Shown: positions 8,607 through 19,017, counted from the stretch's first letter. The stretch is 61,304 nucleotides of DNA from Candidatus Nitrosocosmicus sp. (GCA_031177355.1 JAPSGR010000007.1:1-61304); one strand, 5' to 3'. Notes: generated by a model from the sequence alone, not told the origin. Numbers and translations: made by a program.

Positions 8607-8722
8607 TGCGGGAGGTGGGATTTGAACCCACGGACCCCTAAGAGATGAGGTATCTCAAACCCTGGTTTCTGAGCTTCATGTTTTTATAACTCACGCCTTT
8701 GACCAGGCTTGGCAACTCCCGC
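8607..8722 (-). tRNA. tRNA-Leu (probably GAG) with a roughly 30-nt intron
   Basis: Acceptor GCGGGAG/CUCCCGC, the leucine-type D arm (UUGCCAAGCCUGGUCAAAGG), a long class II variable arm and T arm GUGGG-UUCAAAU-CCCAC are clear. The anticodon arm is not contiguous: a 7-nt loop UUGAGAU (anticodon GAG) with 3' stem ACCUC is formed only if about 30 nt around 8648-8682 are removed from the 5' side of the anticodon stem. Exact splice points are ambiguous, so GAG is tentative, but the leucine identity of the body is firm. A TATA-like CATATATT lies at 8748-8755. Confidence 0.75.
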
Positions 8723-8774
8723 ATAAAATATTCTTAAAAAGTCCAACATATATTCTAATAAAAAAATGAAATTG

Positions 8775-9701
8775 TTACGTCATATCTTTATCTCCAACTA
8801 GATTTACAAAAATATCATCCAATGTAATTGGTGCAACAGAAAATGATAAATTACTACGTACCATAATTTCAGATATTTCTCTTAGATTGTGTTCAAAAGT
8901 GAATAGTCTTATAGAGTCGGAGCTCATGTTAATTGTTTTTCCAAAAGAATCAACCAGATTTTTTAATTCAAAAACGTTGAGGGTTTTTGAAATATGAATA
9001 TCGATTCTTATTTGATAATTTAGAGTGCCTCTTAGATCATTCATATTTCCTTTAGATATAACCTTGCCCTCATGAATAATAAAGATGGAATCAGATAGTA
9101 TTTCAGCCTCGTCCATATAATGAGTGGTTAATACGATTGTAACTCCTTTATTCTTCCAGTCTTTGATAATGGACCATACTTGCCGTCTTGAAACAGGATC
9201 TAAACCAATAGTAGGCTCATCCAAAAATAACAAAGGTGATTCAGTTGCCATCGCCATTCCGACCAATATTTTTTGTTTCATTCCGCCAGATAAATTTAGA
9301 GCAGGAACATCCTTGGCCGAATAAAGATCTAATCGATTTAGCATATCAGTAGTTTTATTAGCTGCAATATCCTTTTTTTCACCATGTATTTTCAGCCAAT
9401 TGTAAATATGATCCCAAGGTGTTAATGCCCGTAAGGGTCTTCCCTCTTGAGGTACTATAGAAATTCTTTGTCGTATTTTCTCTGGATACTTTAATACATC
9501 ATCTCCAAATATCAATATCTTTCCTGATGTTGGTAGCATTTGTGTAGAACAAATACGTATGAAAGTAGTCTTTCCAGCTCCATTTCTTCCCAGTAATGTA
9601 GATATCTTACCTTCTCCAACTTGCAATGATATATTATCAAGGGCCTTCTTATTAGAATTCTTGTATACCTTACTTACATTAAAAGACTCGATAGCGAACA
9701 T
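8775..9701 (-). CDS. ABC transporter ATP-binding protein, DrrA/CcmA type
   Basis: ATPase subunit of an ABC-2 type exporter. It has Walker A GRNGAGKTT, Q-loop VPQEG, signature LSGGMKQK, Walker B LLFLDEPT and the switch histidine in TTHYMDEAE, followed by the roughly 80-residue C-terminal extension usual for drug or polysaccharide exporters. No permease gene adjoins it: tRNA-Leu is downstream and dnaJ is 20 bases upstream on the same strand. The partner is either elsewhere or the ATPase serves several permeases. Substrate is unknown. Confidence 0.85.
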   Translation of the reverse strand: MFAIESFNVSKVYKNSNKKALDNISLQVGEGKISTLLGRNGAGKTTFIRICSTQMLPTSGKILIFGDDVLKYPEKIRQRISIVPQEGRPLRALTPWDHIYNWLKIHGEKKDIAANKTTDMLNRLDLYSAKDVPALNLSGGMKQKILVGMAMATESPLLFLDEPTIGLDPVSRRQVWSIIKDWKNKGVTIVLTTHYMDEAEILSDSIFIIHEGKVISKGNMNDLRGTLNYQIRIDIHISKTLNVFELKNLVDSFGKTINMSSDSIRLFTFEHNLREISEIMVRSNLSFSVAPITLDDIFVNLVGDKDMT

Positions 9702-9721
9702 AATAATTGAGTAATAAAAAG

Positions 9722-10864
9722 TTATGTGAACCTAAACCATCCATCTTTTTTAAACTCCTTTGAAAGTTCCTTTAGTAAATTCTTTTGTTTATCATTGATT
9801 TTATCAGGAAGTTCTACATCTACTTTCACGTATTGACTGCCTCGTCCAAATTTTCCATACCTTGGTAAACCTTTCCCCTTTAATTTGAAAATGGTATTGG
9901 CTTTTGTACAAGACGGAATTTTAAGCTTTTCATTTCCATCTATGGTTGGAACCTTAGTTTCTGTTCCTAAGATCAAATCAATAAATGATACATTATAAGT
10001 GTACATTAAGTCTCCATCTTCAAGAACTTTGAATAGCTGATGGGGTAAGACGTGTATCCGTACCAGCAGGTCTCCATTTGCACCGCCTTGGACACTTTCT
10101 CCTTTTCCAGATATTCGCAGTGTCACTCCATCTTCAACCCCGGCGGGTATATCGATCTTTAGATTATTTGTTTTTCTAACTTTTCCTTCCCCGTGACATG
10201 TATTACATGGCTTTTCAAGAATTTTTCCTTCCCCGTGACATGTATTACAAGTGTCCAGAGAAATAAAAGTGGAAAATTGATTTTGGTTATAGACTCTGCG
10301 AGTTTGTCCTTGGCCATTACAGGTGGGGCAAATTTTTGGAGTAGTACCTGGAGCAGCACCAGTTCCTGAGCAAATTGTACAATTCTCAATTGTCGGAATC
10401 TGTACTTCCTCTTTTTTGCCTTTAACTACTTCTTCTAAAGTCATACTTACGTCATATAATAGATCTCTACCTCTCCTTCTTCTGTTTGTGGTTCTAGAAT
10501 TGAAACCGAAAGGGTCGCTACTAAAACCACCGCCTCCGCCCATTCTACCAAAAATTTGTTCAAAAATATCTCCAACGTTACCAAATCCTATATCTTTGAA
10601 AATTTCAGCAAAATTGTCTTCCGACCCTCTGAAAACTTCCTCATTACCAACGTGTCCATAAGTATCATATCTTTTACGTTTCTCTGGATCAGATAGGACA
10701 GCATAAGCCTCCGAAATTTCTTTAAATTTTTCTTCTGCTTCTGGGGACTTATTCCGATCGGGATGATACTTTAACGCAAGTTTTCTATATGCGGATTTTA
10801 TCTCATCCTTAGTAACAGATTTTTGAATCCCAAGTACCTCATAATAATCTCTTTTACTCATCAC
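9722..10864 (-). CDS. dnaJ: Chaperone DnaJ (Hsp40)
   Basis: Cochaperone that stimulates DnaK ATPase and delivers unfolded proteins. The J domain carries HPD at residues 34-36; a Gly/Phe-rich linker follows (about 75-125), then the zinc domain with four repeats [32 protein letters not shown], then the C-terminal substrate-binding domains. The last two zinc motifs come from a near-exact DNA duplication at about 10185-10252. It is the last gene of grpE-dnaK-dnaJ, 50 bases after dnaK. The trio is of bacterial origin in archaea (established view). Confidence 0.95.
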   Translation of the reverse strand: MMSKRDYYEVLGIQKSVTKDEIKSAYRKLALKYHPDRNKSPEAEEKFKEISEAYAVLSDPEKRKRYDTYGHVGNEEVFRGSEDNFAEIFKDIGFGNVGDIFEQIFGRMGGGGGFSSDPFGFNSRTTNRRRRGRDLLYDVSMTLEEVVKGKKEEVQIPTIENCTICSGTGAAPGTTPKICPTCNGQGQTRRVYNQNQFSTFISLDTCNTCHGEGKILEKPCNTCHGEGKVRKTNNLKIDIPAGVEDGVTLRISGKGESVQGGANGDLLVRIHVLPHQLFKVLEDGDLMYTYNVSFIDLILGTETKVPTIDGNEKLKIPSCTKANTIFKLKGKGLPRYGKFGRGSQYVKVDVELPDKINDKQKNLLKELSKEFKKDGWFRFT

Positions 10865-10914
10865 AAATCACAAAATAATTGAATATGGTGGTTTACTCAT
10901 CAGTTACTATTACA

Positions 10915-12825
10915 TCATTTATTGTTGTTGGTTTCTGCACCACCAGCCGATGCGGAATCCGAATTATATGCATCTTGAGGTTGTTGTGTTGAAGATGTTT
11001 CAGAACCAGTTTCCCCAGCGCCAGGACCAGGACCAGGACCAGGACCAGCCGCATTCGAAGTGTTCTGTTGAACTGATTGATAAGCAGCTGTAGTTATCTC
11101 AGCTAATGCATTTTTAAGGTCCGTTATCTTGGTTTTAATGGCATCCACATTATTAGATGATATCGAGTCCTTTAGATCCTGAACCGATTTGTTGACTCTA
11201 TCCTTTTGTTCAGCAGTTACTTTGTCTTTTAAATCTTGATTAACCAATTTTTCCGCAGAATATATTAAATTATCTGATTCGTTCTTTAGTTCTGCCTCCT
11301 CACGCTTCTTTTTGTCTACCTCTGCAAATGCATCTGAATCTTTCTTTAGTTTTTCTATTTCTTCCTTGGATAATTTTGAGCTTGCCGATATGGTAATCTT
11401 TGATTCTTTTGAAGTAGCAAGATCTTTTGCAGTTACATTCAAAATTCCGTTAGTATCTATATCAAAAGTAACCTCAATTTGTGGGACGGATCTGGGAGCC
11501 GGTGGTATACCAGATAAGTTAAACATACCTAATGATACACAATCAGAGGCCATCGCTCTCTCTCCTTGTACAACATGAATTGTAACCGCCGTTTGGTAAT
11601 CTGCGGCTGTTGTAAATACTTTACTCTTCTTTGTTGGAATAGTAGTATTTCTTTCTATTAGCGTTTCTTTAAGTCCTCCCATAACCTCCACACCAAGAGT
11701 CAAAGGAGTGACATCAACTAATAAAATATCAGTTGACACCTCGCCTGAAATGATGGCTCCTTGGATCGCAGCTCCCAATGCAACTGCTTCCATAGGATCT
11801 ACACCACGTTCGGGTTCTTTATTCATTACAGATTTTACAAATTCCTTTACTATTGGCATACGAGTAGGACCACCTACCAAAACTATCTTGTCAATATCAG
11901 AGGCGGATAATTTTGCGTCTTTTATAGCCTGTAACATTGGATTTCTACATCTTTCTACCACGGGTCTTAGCAATTCCTCCAATTTTGCCCTATTCAAAGG
12001 AATTGCAAAATTCTTTGGTCCTGTAGATTGATCATATGCTAAAAATGGTAAATTTATTTCTGTTGTTACTATATTAGATAGCTCGATTTTTGCTTTTTCA
12101 GCAGCCTCTCGAATTCTCATCATAGCTGCTTTATCATTTCTTACATCTATGCCTGATTGATTTTTAAATTCGTTAACTAGGTAATCTATTAAGATGTTAT
12201 CCATATCAGTACCACCCAATTGGGTATCTCCAGATGTGCTCTTTACTTCAAACACACCGCCACCCATTTCCATGATGGTAACATCTAATGTCCCTCCACC
12301 AAAATCAAAGACCATAATTTTAAGGTCACTCTGAACTTTATCTAATCCGAAAGCAAGGGAAGCAGCAGTAGGTTCATTTATTATTCTTACGACCTCTAGC
12401 CCAGCAATCTCTCCCGCATCTTTTGTTGCTTGTCTTTGATTATCATTAAAATACGCTGGAACTGTAATTACAGCTTTATCTACTGTATCACCAAGAAATG
12501 CTTCGGCATCTTTCTTGATTTTCTGAAGAATAAATGCAGATATTTGTTGTGGAGTATAGTCCTTCCCAAAAACCTTAAACTTGTAATCGGTGCCCATTTT
12601 TCTCTTAGCAGCGATAACAGTTCCTTCAGGATTTGAAAGCATTTGACGTCTTGCGGGTTCACCAACAAGCAGTTGACCATCTTGTGAGAACGCAACCACT
12701 GATGGAAAGGATTTTCCTCCGATGGACGCACCCTCAGCAGCTTGTATTATAACTGGCTTCCCACCGCTCAAAGAAGCGGCAGCAGAATTACTTGTTCCTA
12801 AATCGATTCCTATTATTTTTCCCAT
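10915..12825 (-). CDS. dnaK: Chaperone DnaK (Hsp70)
   Basis: ATP-dependent chaperone. Nucleotide-binding motifs are [13 protein letters not shown] at the N-terminus, [11 protein letters not shown], and VGGPTRMP; the substrate-binding domain begins after [11 protein letters not shown], and an alpha-helical lid is followed by a low-complexity tail with a GPGPGPGPG run. Length (636) is standard. The ATG directly abuts the TAA of grpE (TAAATG), which suggests coupled translation. Together with GrpE and DnaJ it makes a complete Hsp70 machine. Confidence 0.97.
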   Translation of the reverse strand: MGKIIGIDLGTSNSAAASLSGGKPVIIQAAEGASIGGKSFPSVVAFSQDGQLLVGEPARRQMLSNPEGTVIAAKRKMGTDYKFKVFGKDYTPQQISAFILQKIKKDAEAFLGDTVDKAVITVPAYFNDNQRQATKDAGEIAGLEVVRIINEPTAASLAFGLDKVQSDLKIMVFDFGGGTLDVTIMEMGGGVFEVKSTSGDTQLGGTDMDNILIDYLVNEFKNQSGIDVRNDKAAMMRIREAAEKAKIELSNIVTTEINLPFLAYDQSTGPKNFAIPLNRAKLEELLRPVVERCRNPMLQAIKDAKLSASDIDKIVLVGGPTRMPIVKEFVKSVMNKEPERGVDPMEAVALGAAIQGAIISGEVSTDILLVDVTPLTLGVEVMGGLKETLIERNTTIPTKKSKVFTTAADYQTAVTIHVVQGERAMASDCVSLGMFNLSGIPPAPRSVPQIEVTFDIDTNGILNVTAKDLATSKESKITISASSKLSKEEIEKLKKDSDAFAEVDKKKREEAELKNESDNLIYSAEKLVNQDLKDKVTAEQKDRVNKSVQDLKDSISSNNVDAIKTKITDLKNALAEITTAAYQSVQQNTSNAAGPGPGPGPGAGETGSETSSTQQPQDAYNSDSASAGGAETNNNK

Positions 12826-13494
12826 TTAAACTTCATCTCCTTTTGTATTCTCTTTATTATCATTATCGATATTTTTAATTATCTTTTTAGATACCTCAAC
12901 CAAGCTTGGGCGAAGAACACGATCATTTAGTAAATAGCCCTTTCGAATCTCCTTAGTAATCATATTTTCTTCCATATCATTCTCAAAATAAGAAAAACCA
13001 ATAATTTCGTGAAGGTTAGGATTAAAAACAGTGTTTAAAGCTTTTATTTCTTTAACATTCTCTTTTTCTAGATAAATGTCAATATTTTTTAGTATATTAA
13101 TCAATCCCTCAAGAATCGAGCTATCAACTTTATGATATTTGAGCGTATCCAAGGCACGTACAAAATCCTCCCGCAAATTAACTATTGTTGATAACATGTC
13201 AGCCTTCACTGAAAGTATTCTCAATGCATTTTGCTTTTCGATATTCTTTCGATAGTTATCGAAGTCAGCCAAGCTATACTTTAGTTTGTTAAAAGTATCA
13301 TCATATAATTTACGATAGTGTTCCAAGTCATCACGTGTTACTTTTAATTCGGCGGATAAATCTTGAACAGTTAATTCTGTATTTGACTCATATTTATTTC
13401 CATTAGTATCAACATTACTATTAGTATCATCTAATAACAAATAATCGTCACCCTGATCATTATTTGATTGATCTTTCTTTTTGTCTTTATCCAT
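12826..13494 (-). CDS. grpE: Nucleotide exchange factor GrpE
   Basis: Exchange factor that releases ADP from DnaK. A charged, disordered N-terminus (residues 1-45) precedes a long helix (about 45-135) and the C-terminal beta domain, with the family segment FNPNLHEIIGF and a GYLLNDRVLRPSLVEVSK motif close to the end. First gene of the chaperone cluster; the upstream 106 bases before aIF2-beta must hold its promoter. Confidence 0.93.
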   Translation of the reverse strand: MDKDKKKDQSNNDQGDDYLLLDDTNSNVDTNGNKYESNTELTVQDLSAELKVTRDDLEHYRKLYDDTFNKLKYSLADFDNYRKNIEKQNALRILSVKADMLSTIVNLREDFVRALDTLKYHKVDSSILEGLINILKNIDIYLEKENVKEIKALNTVFNPNLHEIIGFSYFENDMEENMITKEIRKGYLLNDRVLRPSLVEVSKKIIKNIDNDNKENTKGDEV

Positions 13495-13600
13495 GATAAT
13501 AAAATCAGATAAATCTAATAATTACATATCGATCATACTCAAAATAAAAGAATTAGAAATTAAAGAAGAAAAGGTCAAATTAAGAAGACAAAACCATTAA

Positions 13601-14053
13601 TCAAGCATAATTGCTTTTTATAGAAGATCTCGCTCCACAAGCTTCGCATATCATAAAACCTAATTTCTTAATTTTTTCGGTTCTAGTATCTGGGCTATCG
13701 CAAACAGGACAAATAACATAATCCTTTACATATCTATCTATGAGACCAGAAAAGGATGAGACGGGTTTTCTGCCTAAAAAGATAACTCTCTCGCCAGATA
13801 TGTACCCGGCAGAGGCCAGTTCTTTATTTAGGTAGAGTAATAATTTTTCAGGATCGCGCCTTAACGCCTTAGGAAAATCCATAAAATTCCTAAAAATTGT
13901 TCTTTGACCAACCCATATTACTCTTGGAATAGGAATTTCGAGTCTTGAAACCTCTTTCTTAACGACATTCCCAAGCTTATTTTGTAATCTATCTAATAAT
14001 GACATATATCCAGACTCATCTTGGATTGACATATTTAGACTACGATAAACCAT
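13601..14053 (-). CDS. Translation initiation factor aIF2 subunit beta
   Basis: Beta subunit of the archaeal factor that carries initiator tRNA-Met to the ribosome. The central alpha-beta domain has the ALRRDPEKLLLYLNKEL stretch typical of aIF2-beta/eIF5, and the C-terminal zinc ribbon is CPVC...CEAC (about residues 118-140). 150 residues with GTG/ATG candidate starts; MSIQDE seven codons in is an alternative start. It precedes grpE on the same strand but its promoter arrangement is unclear. Confidence 0.92.
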   Translation of the reverse strand: MVYRSLNMSIQDESGYMSLLDRLQNKLGNVVKKEVSRLEIPIPRVIWVGQRTIFRNFMDFPKALRRDPEKLLLYLNKELASAGYISGERVIFLGRKPVSSFSGLIDRYVKDYVICPVCDSPDTRTEKIKKLGFMICEACGARSSIKSNYA

Positions 14054-14158
14054 TTAATTTACCTTGTGAATGGTTTTGAGATATGTGAATTACTAAATTG
14101 AAAGTTATCATAAACAATTGAAATTGATCTACTAACTAAATCCATTTGTATGAATCAA

Positions 14159-14746
14159 TTATTTTTTGACCAACCATTCAACAAATGGAGTCATTGTCCG
14201 GTATGGCAAATCAGTAGCTTTTTCAACATTATAGCTTAACATGACCATTCGATTCAATAACAGGTGATGTAATTTTATGTCCAATTGATCTGATTTGAAT
14301 GGATCATAGATTTCAAAAAAGCATCTTTGTCGATAATATGAAATATGATGTGCATAGCAGTACATCAATAGTGTAGGGTCTCGGCTAATTCTTTCGTTTA
14401 CTTTTGTTTGTTCAAACGTAGGATCATTCTGAAGTTCAACATAGACTTGAAGAACTCTCCTTTGATACTTTTCTCTAATATAATCATTATCGGACTGCGT
14501 ATTATTTTTTGACTGAAATATTTCACGTTTTAACTGTTCAATGGTCTTCCTAGTCATATCTTTTGCGGACAGTATATCCAAATCGTTATTGATTCCATAA
14601 TTTTTCCCAAATAGAAAAAAAATACCTAAAATTTCATTTCCGTTGACAAATGGAAAGTCCAAATTGCCATTGAGGAAATCCAGTAACCTTTCATATATAT
14701 CTCCAGGTAAGAAAAAACCCATATAAGAATCAGAAACGACAGTCAA
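14159..14746 (-). CDS. Unknown protein of 195 residues
   Basis: No family recognised. It looks globular and mostly helical with many aromatic residues, no signal peptide, no membrane segment and no zinc motif. Composition and AT content match the neighbours. It lies between MCM upstream and aIF2-beta downstream on the same strand, with a 73-base gap from the mcm stop. Its setting among replication and translation genes suggests an intracellular housekeeping role, but there is no direct evidence for any function. Confidence 0.7.
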   Translation of the reverse strand: MTVVSDSYMGFFLPGDIYERLLDFLNGNLDFPFVNGNEILGIFFLFGKNYGINNDLDILSAKDMTRKTIEQLKREIFQSKNNTQSDNDYIREKYQRRVLQVYVELQNDPTFEQTKVNERISRDPTLLMYCYAHHISYYRQRCFFEIYDPFKSDQLDIKLHHLLLNRMVMLSYNVEKATDLPYRTMTPFVEWLVKK

Positions 14747-14819
14747 GTCAATAGAAAAGTTCTATATGATATAAATATCTATTGTATTGTATTAATTAAT
14801 GATTTCTCAAAGGCATTTA

Positions 14820-16955
14820 TTAGGCCTTTGAGTAAAATCCAGGTTTTCTTTCATAAATTTGACCATCATTCATTGCCTTTTTTATATACGATCTCGCATC
14901 TGCATCACTGAATTTGCCTGTTTTTATCAATTCACCAATAAACACATTTTCTTCAACATCATTTTTTTCTTCTCCCGAAATGCTGGAAAAAATTTCCATA
15001 AAAAGTTTTAACTTTGATATTTCACTGAAGGGTTTACCATGTAATACTCCCAAATCCACCTTACCGGTATTAACATCGACACCTGCTGTCTCTAACATTC
15101 TTTGAACTAGAAACAGAGATCTTTCCGCATCTTCGCTTTCAACTTTATCCTTTAGCAACAATCTTGCGCGAGCAGTTGCAAGTCTAACCAAACCCTCCAA
15201 TTGTCTAGGAGTTACAGTAATCATACTATCAGAATCAACATTCCTCATTTTCATATAATAATCACGAATTATATTTATTGCATCGCGAGTCAGTTCAGGT
15301 TCTGCAATTTGTTTTGCAAATGCCAAGTATTTACTAAAGAGATCGATGTTTATAGCAGCTTGTGATGATTTTTGTACATCCTTATGGATTTCTAATATAT
15401 GACTGGCAATTTTACTATCTTTTTCCTTCTCCGGTAAATCGCGTATTACATACACAAGATCAAATCTAGTAAGAAGAGGAACTGGAAGATTTACATTTTC
15501 AGTGATATTCTTATAAGCATCATATTTTCCATACATTGGATTTGCAGCAGATAGAATTGAAGTTCTTGCATTCAATGTAGCAACAATACCACCTTTTGCT
15601 ACAGAACAAGTTTGTTGTTCCATAACTTCATGAAGAGCAGAACGATCTTCAGCTTTAATCTTATCAAATTCGTCTATGCAAACCAATCCTTGATCGCCTA
15701 ATACTACTGCACCTGCCTCAAGCATCATTATTCCAGATTTATCCCGTACAACAGCAGCGGTCAGACCTGCTGCTGTGGACCCTCTTCCCGACGTGTATAA
15801 ACCTCTAGGTGCTATTTTTGCAGCAAATTTCAGCATTTCTGACTTTGCAGTACCAGGGTCTCCAACTAATAATACATTAATATCGCCTCTTCGTGTGGAC
15901 CCATCATCTAATTTTTTGGTAATTGAGCCTACAATCAATAGTAATATGGACTCTTTTATCACTTCATGACCATAAACATGAGGAGCAAACGATGATACTA
16001 ATTTATCATAAATATCATTTTTTTTTGACAACATCAATATTTGTCGTTCATCTTCAGTGCTAATTGAAATGCGTTCTATAGAACGTGTTTTCTTATCTCC
16101 TGGTCTACCGCCAAGGTATTCAATATTATTTCCTTCCATTCGTAATCGAAATAACGAATTTCTTTGTGTTGCAGCATTACCCGAACCAAAGGAAGATTCT
16201 TGATCTATTCTAATTATACCAGTCAACATAATCCTATCTCCTGGCCTACATTGATCAACTAAATCACCAAGGATTGTTACTTCTATGTAATGAGGCAGTT
16301 GTCCCGCAGGTAAATCCTCAGGTAACTCTTGTAATCTAACTAACTGAAAATCAATAAATAAACTGCTTTCCACATCCATTTCCAATTCTTTTTCTGAGCA
16401 ATTAAGGCATCGCATTGGTTTTTTTAATGCTAATCCTTTTAATTGTGAAAAGCTAATCTGATTGCAATTAAGACATCGATAAGCAATCCGTTTTCCTAAC
16501 GGTTTAACTTCCGAGGAACGTACTACCATTCCAGAAACACCTAATAATTTATTAATAACATCTGCATTAATATCCCTTAATCCCTTCTGAACAGCATAAT
16601 TTCCAATTCTTACTCGAATATGCTCTTTAATTTCATGAGCATACTCTGGATGAATTTCTAATAGAATGGAGGTAACAGCTTCATTAAAGGCTGATAACAT
16701 TTCATCAGGATTGTGAGTGATATCCTTTGCTAACGATGGAATAAAAGTGTCAAAATCAATATAATCAACTGTAATGGAAGTAGAAGATGTGGCCACCATG
16801 TTATTAATTTTATCAAAATATTTGTAATTACCCTCTCGATCCTTGAATGAACGTAGAAAACGTTCCAATTCATTTGACAATGCAGATATAGTTTGTTGTT
16901 CTTGTCCTTCTTCTGGCATATTGGATGATGTATTGGTAGAACCGATATCACTCAA
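14820..16955 (-). CDS. mcm: Replicative helicase MCM
   Basis: Hexameric DNA helicase of the replication fork. An N-terminal domain with zinc-binding CLNC and CLNC pairs (about 158-186) precedes the AAA+ core: Walker A GDPGTAKSEM, Walker B VCIDEFDK, sensor region SAANPMYGKYD, arginine finger LLTRFDLVY, and a C-terminal winged helix. 711 residues is normal. It overlaps the Gins23 gene upstream by 8 bases, so the two are surely cotranscribed, consistent with formation of a CMG-like complex. Confidence 0.97.
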   Translation of the reverse strand: MSDIGSTNTSSNMPEEGQEQQTISALSNELERFLRSFKDREGNYKYFDKINNMVATSSTSITVDYIDFDTFIPSLAKDITHNPDEMLSAFNEAVTSILLEIHPEYAHEIKEHIRVRIGNYAVQKGLRDINADVINKLLGVSGMVVRSSEVKPLGKRIAYRCLNCNQISFSQLKGLALKKPMRCLNCSEKELEMDVESSLFIDFQLVRLQELPEDLPAGQLPHYIEVTILGDLVDQCRPGDRIMLTGIIRIDQESSFGSGNAATQRNSLFRLRMEGNNIEYLGGRPGDKKTRSIERISISTEDERQILMLSKKNDIYDKLVSSFAPHVYGHEVIKESILLLIVGSITKKLDDGSTRRGDINVLLVGDPGTAKSEMLKFAAKIAPRGLYTSGRGSTAAGLTAAVVRDKSGIMMLEAGAVVLGDQGLVCIDEFDKIKAEDRSALHEVMEQQTCSVAKGGIVATLNARTSILSAANPMYGKYDAYKNITENVNLPVPLLTRFDLVYVIRDLPEKEKDSKIASHILEIHKDVQKSSQAAINIDLFSKYLAFAKQIAEPELTRDAINIIRDYYMKMRNVDSDSMITVTPRQLEGLVRLATARARLLLKDKVESEDAERSLFLVQRMLETAGVDVNTGKVDLGVLHGKPFSEISKLKLFMEIFSSISGEEKNDVEENVFIGELIKTGKFSDADARSYIKKAMNDGQIYERKPGFYSKA

Positions 16956-17535
16956 TTTTTAACACCAATTTCTTAAATTTCGACGTCATATTATAAAAAT
17001 TCTCATAAAGAAGTTTCTCTTCTATTGATAGTTTTTCTTCAAGTTCGGGTACTAACGGAGATGATGCCGAAAGTTTGACAATTTTTTGTAATCTGGAGGC
17101 TATAAATGGATTTAGAGCAACTATTAACGATTCTCTATCTTTTTCTTCGAGACTTTGAAGATAATTATTTACTCGGGCATAAAAATCCGGTTCTATTGTA
17201 GATAACATATGACTTTGTGATATCCTTTCCCGATTTAAAGCTCTTTTAATATAAGACAATTGATCTTCATCATGAATTTCTACCACACCATGTTCGCTTA
17301 GGATGACAGAGATCCAACGTGGTATAGAAGTCATATCTCCCTCCTTTGCACTAATAAAAATAAGTGGACGAATAGAGATCTCAAAGTCCCTCAAATAAAT
17401 TACACGTATATCTTTTAGCAAATAATCTAATGAAGAAAAATTATAAAGAATAGAAATTTCATCCATTTCAAAAAATAGTTTATCTATATCTATATTAATG
17501 CTAGTAGAGGATGATGATGGCGATGATGATTTCAT
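16948..17535 (-). CDS. GINS subunit, Gins23 type
   Basis: Component of the GINS complex that links MCM to the replisome. The small beta domain is at the N-terminus (about residues 40-90, with GDMTSIPRWISVILSEHGVV) and the alpha-helical domain follows, which is the Psf2/Psf3 (Gins23) order. The first 15 residues are a Ser-rich extension. It overlaps mcm by 8 bases. Its partner Gins51 is at 57411-58040 in this same window. Confidence 0.8.
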   Translation of the reverse strand: MKSSSPSSSSTSINIDIDKLFFEMDEISILYNFSSLDYLLKDIRVIYLRDFEISIRPLIFISAKEGDMTSIPRWISVILSEHGVVEIHDEDQLSYIKRALNRERISQSHMLSTIEPDFYARVNNYLQSLEEKDRESLIVALNPFIASRLQKIVKLSASSPLVPELEEKLSIEEKLLYENFYNMTSKFKKLVLKIE

Positions 17536-17644
17536 ATATGTAGTTATTGTTATAAGTTAATAAAATTTCAATAAAGAATGAGTAAATTCAATAAAGAAGG
17601 ATATTAAATAATTTTAAATTGTGTAAAATGGACATTACAGATGA

Positions 17645-18658
17645 ATGGAAAAAGAGCAGAAACCTAGGCAAATTTCTGATATAATGTGGGTGGAAAAATA
17701 TAGACCAACACGTTTAGATCAAATCATTAATCAAAAGGAAATCGTAAAGGGATTAGAAAATTTATTAAAAAAACCAAATGAATTACCTCACTTATTGTTT
17801 ACCGGATCCGCAGGAATAGGCAAAACAACAACCGCTTTATGTTTAGCTAGACAGCTCTTGGGAGAAAACTGGAAGAGAGATACATTAGAGTTGAATGCAT
17901 CAGATGATAGAGGAATCAAGATGGTTCGTGAAAGGGTAAAGGAATTTGCCTCAATAATGAAACTTTCTATAAACCAAGAAGAAGATGAAAAGCCATTTAA
18001 GATTATTATATTGGATGAAGCAGATGAAATGACTTCAGAAGCACAGACAGCTTTAAGAAGGATAATTGAAGATAGTGCTAGAACTACTAGATTTATCTTT
18101 ATTTGTAACTATCTTTCGCATATCATCGAGCCAATTCAAAGTAGATGTGTAATTTTTCGATTTTCTAGAGTTTCTGAAGATGAAATAGTGGAATATTTGG
18201 AGAGTATTTGTAAAAATGAAGGTATAAAATTTGAAGAAAAAGCTCTTCGTAAAATTTATGAACATACTAATGGAGATTTAAGACATTCTATTAACATTTT
18301 GCAAGCCGCATCTGCAAGCGAAAATGTAACTATACATCAAGTTCAAAGTGCTATAGGCATATCTGGAAGAAGCAAAATAGCTGAAATAATTGATTTGGCA
18401 ATTAATTCGAAATTTAATGAGTCAAGAATTAAATTATTAGAACTGTTAAACATATATGGAGTTTCTGAAACCGATTTTCTAAAGTATGCTAATGAAGAAA
18501 TTTATAAACTTCAACTAGAGAATCCTTATGAAGTATCAACCATTATTGCGGAATATGATTACAGACTTGCAAATGGTGCGCATGCTGAAATTCAACTAGC
18601 AGCCTTTTTGGCACAACTTGGGAAATTGAATATAAAGAATAACAAAAAATCTATTTAG
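17645..18658 (+). CDS. rfcS: Replication factor C small subunit
   Basis: AAA+ subunit of the clamp loader that places PCNA on DNA. Walker A is GSAGIGKTTTA, Walker B IILDEADEMT, and the SRC motif lies in IQSRCVIFRF; sensor 2 falls in NGDLRHSIN. 337 residues, close to the usual 320-330. The start at 17645 gives MEKEQKP; an out-of-frame ATG lies four bases before it. It is divergent from Gins23 and overlaps the next gene tail to tail by 4 bases. Confidence 0.96.
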   Translation: MEKEQKPRQISDIMWVEKYRPTRLDQIINQKEIVKGLENLLKKPNELPHLLFTGSAGIGKTTTALCLARQLLGENWKRDTLELNASDDRGIKMVRERVKEFASIMKLSINQEEDEKPFKIIILDEADEMTSEAQTALRRIIEDSARTTRFIFICNYLSHIIEPIQSRCVIFRFSRVSEDEIVEYLESICKNEGIKFEEKALRKIYEHTNGDLRHSINILQAASASENVTIHQVQSAIGISGRSKIAEIIDLAINSKFNESRIKLLELLNIYGVSETDFLKYANEEIYKLQLENPYEVSTIIAEYDYRLANGAHAEIQLAAFLAQLGKLNIKNNKKSI

Positions 18659-18927
18659 AAATCGTCCTCGAACTCATCTCCGCCATCTTCTTCTGTTACC
18701 TCGTCAAAGTCTTCTTCAAATTCTTCACGTTCTTCGGCGGTTTTATAGGGAATATCAGCTTCCCCTAAATTTCCACAGACTGGACATTTAAATTCAATTG
18801 TTTGACCTTCGAGATCCAACAGAAATTCTTTGGTGAAAACCTCATCGCAATTTGAACAAACTAAAGTAGTTTGTATATTTTCTTGAGTAAATTTATGAGA
18901 CTGTACCCGAAAGATTGTGTTCACCAT
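18655..18927 (-). CDS. Small zinc-ribbon protein with acidic C-terminus
   Basis: 90 residues. Four cysteines (CSNC about 24-27 and CPVC about 49-52) form a treble-clef or ribbon site. The last 30 residues are mostly Glu and Asp. The layout resembles small transcription-associated zinc proteins, but it does not match Elf1 closely enough to name it. The stop overlaps the rfcS stop by 4 bases in convergent orientation. Confidence 0.8.
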   Translation of the reverse strand: MVNTIFRVQSHKFTQENIQTTLVCSNCDEVFTKEFLLDLEGQTIEFKCPVCGNLGEADIPYKTAEEREEFEEDFDEVTEEDGGDEFEDDF

Positions 18928-19017
18928 ACTTATTTTACCTATAAGAATCAGTCTTTATTATAAGCCTTATCTTTTTATAAACCTAAGGTTTGTAACAAGA
19001 AAGACTTTAGATCATAA

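Noticed and set aside
11312-12031. Plus-strand frames opposite dnaK
   Set aside because: They are complements of a well-conserved dnaK coding sequence and have no homology signals.
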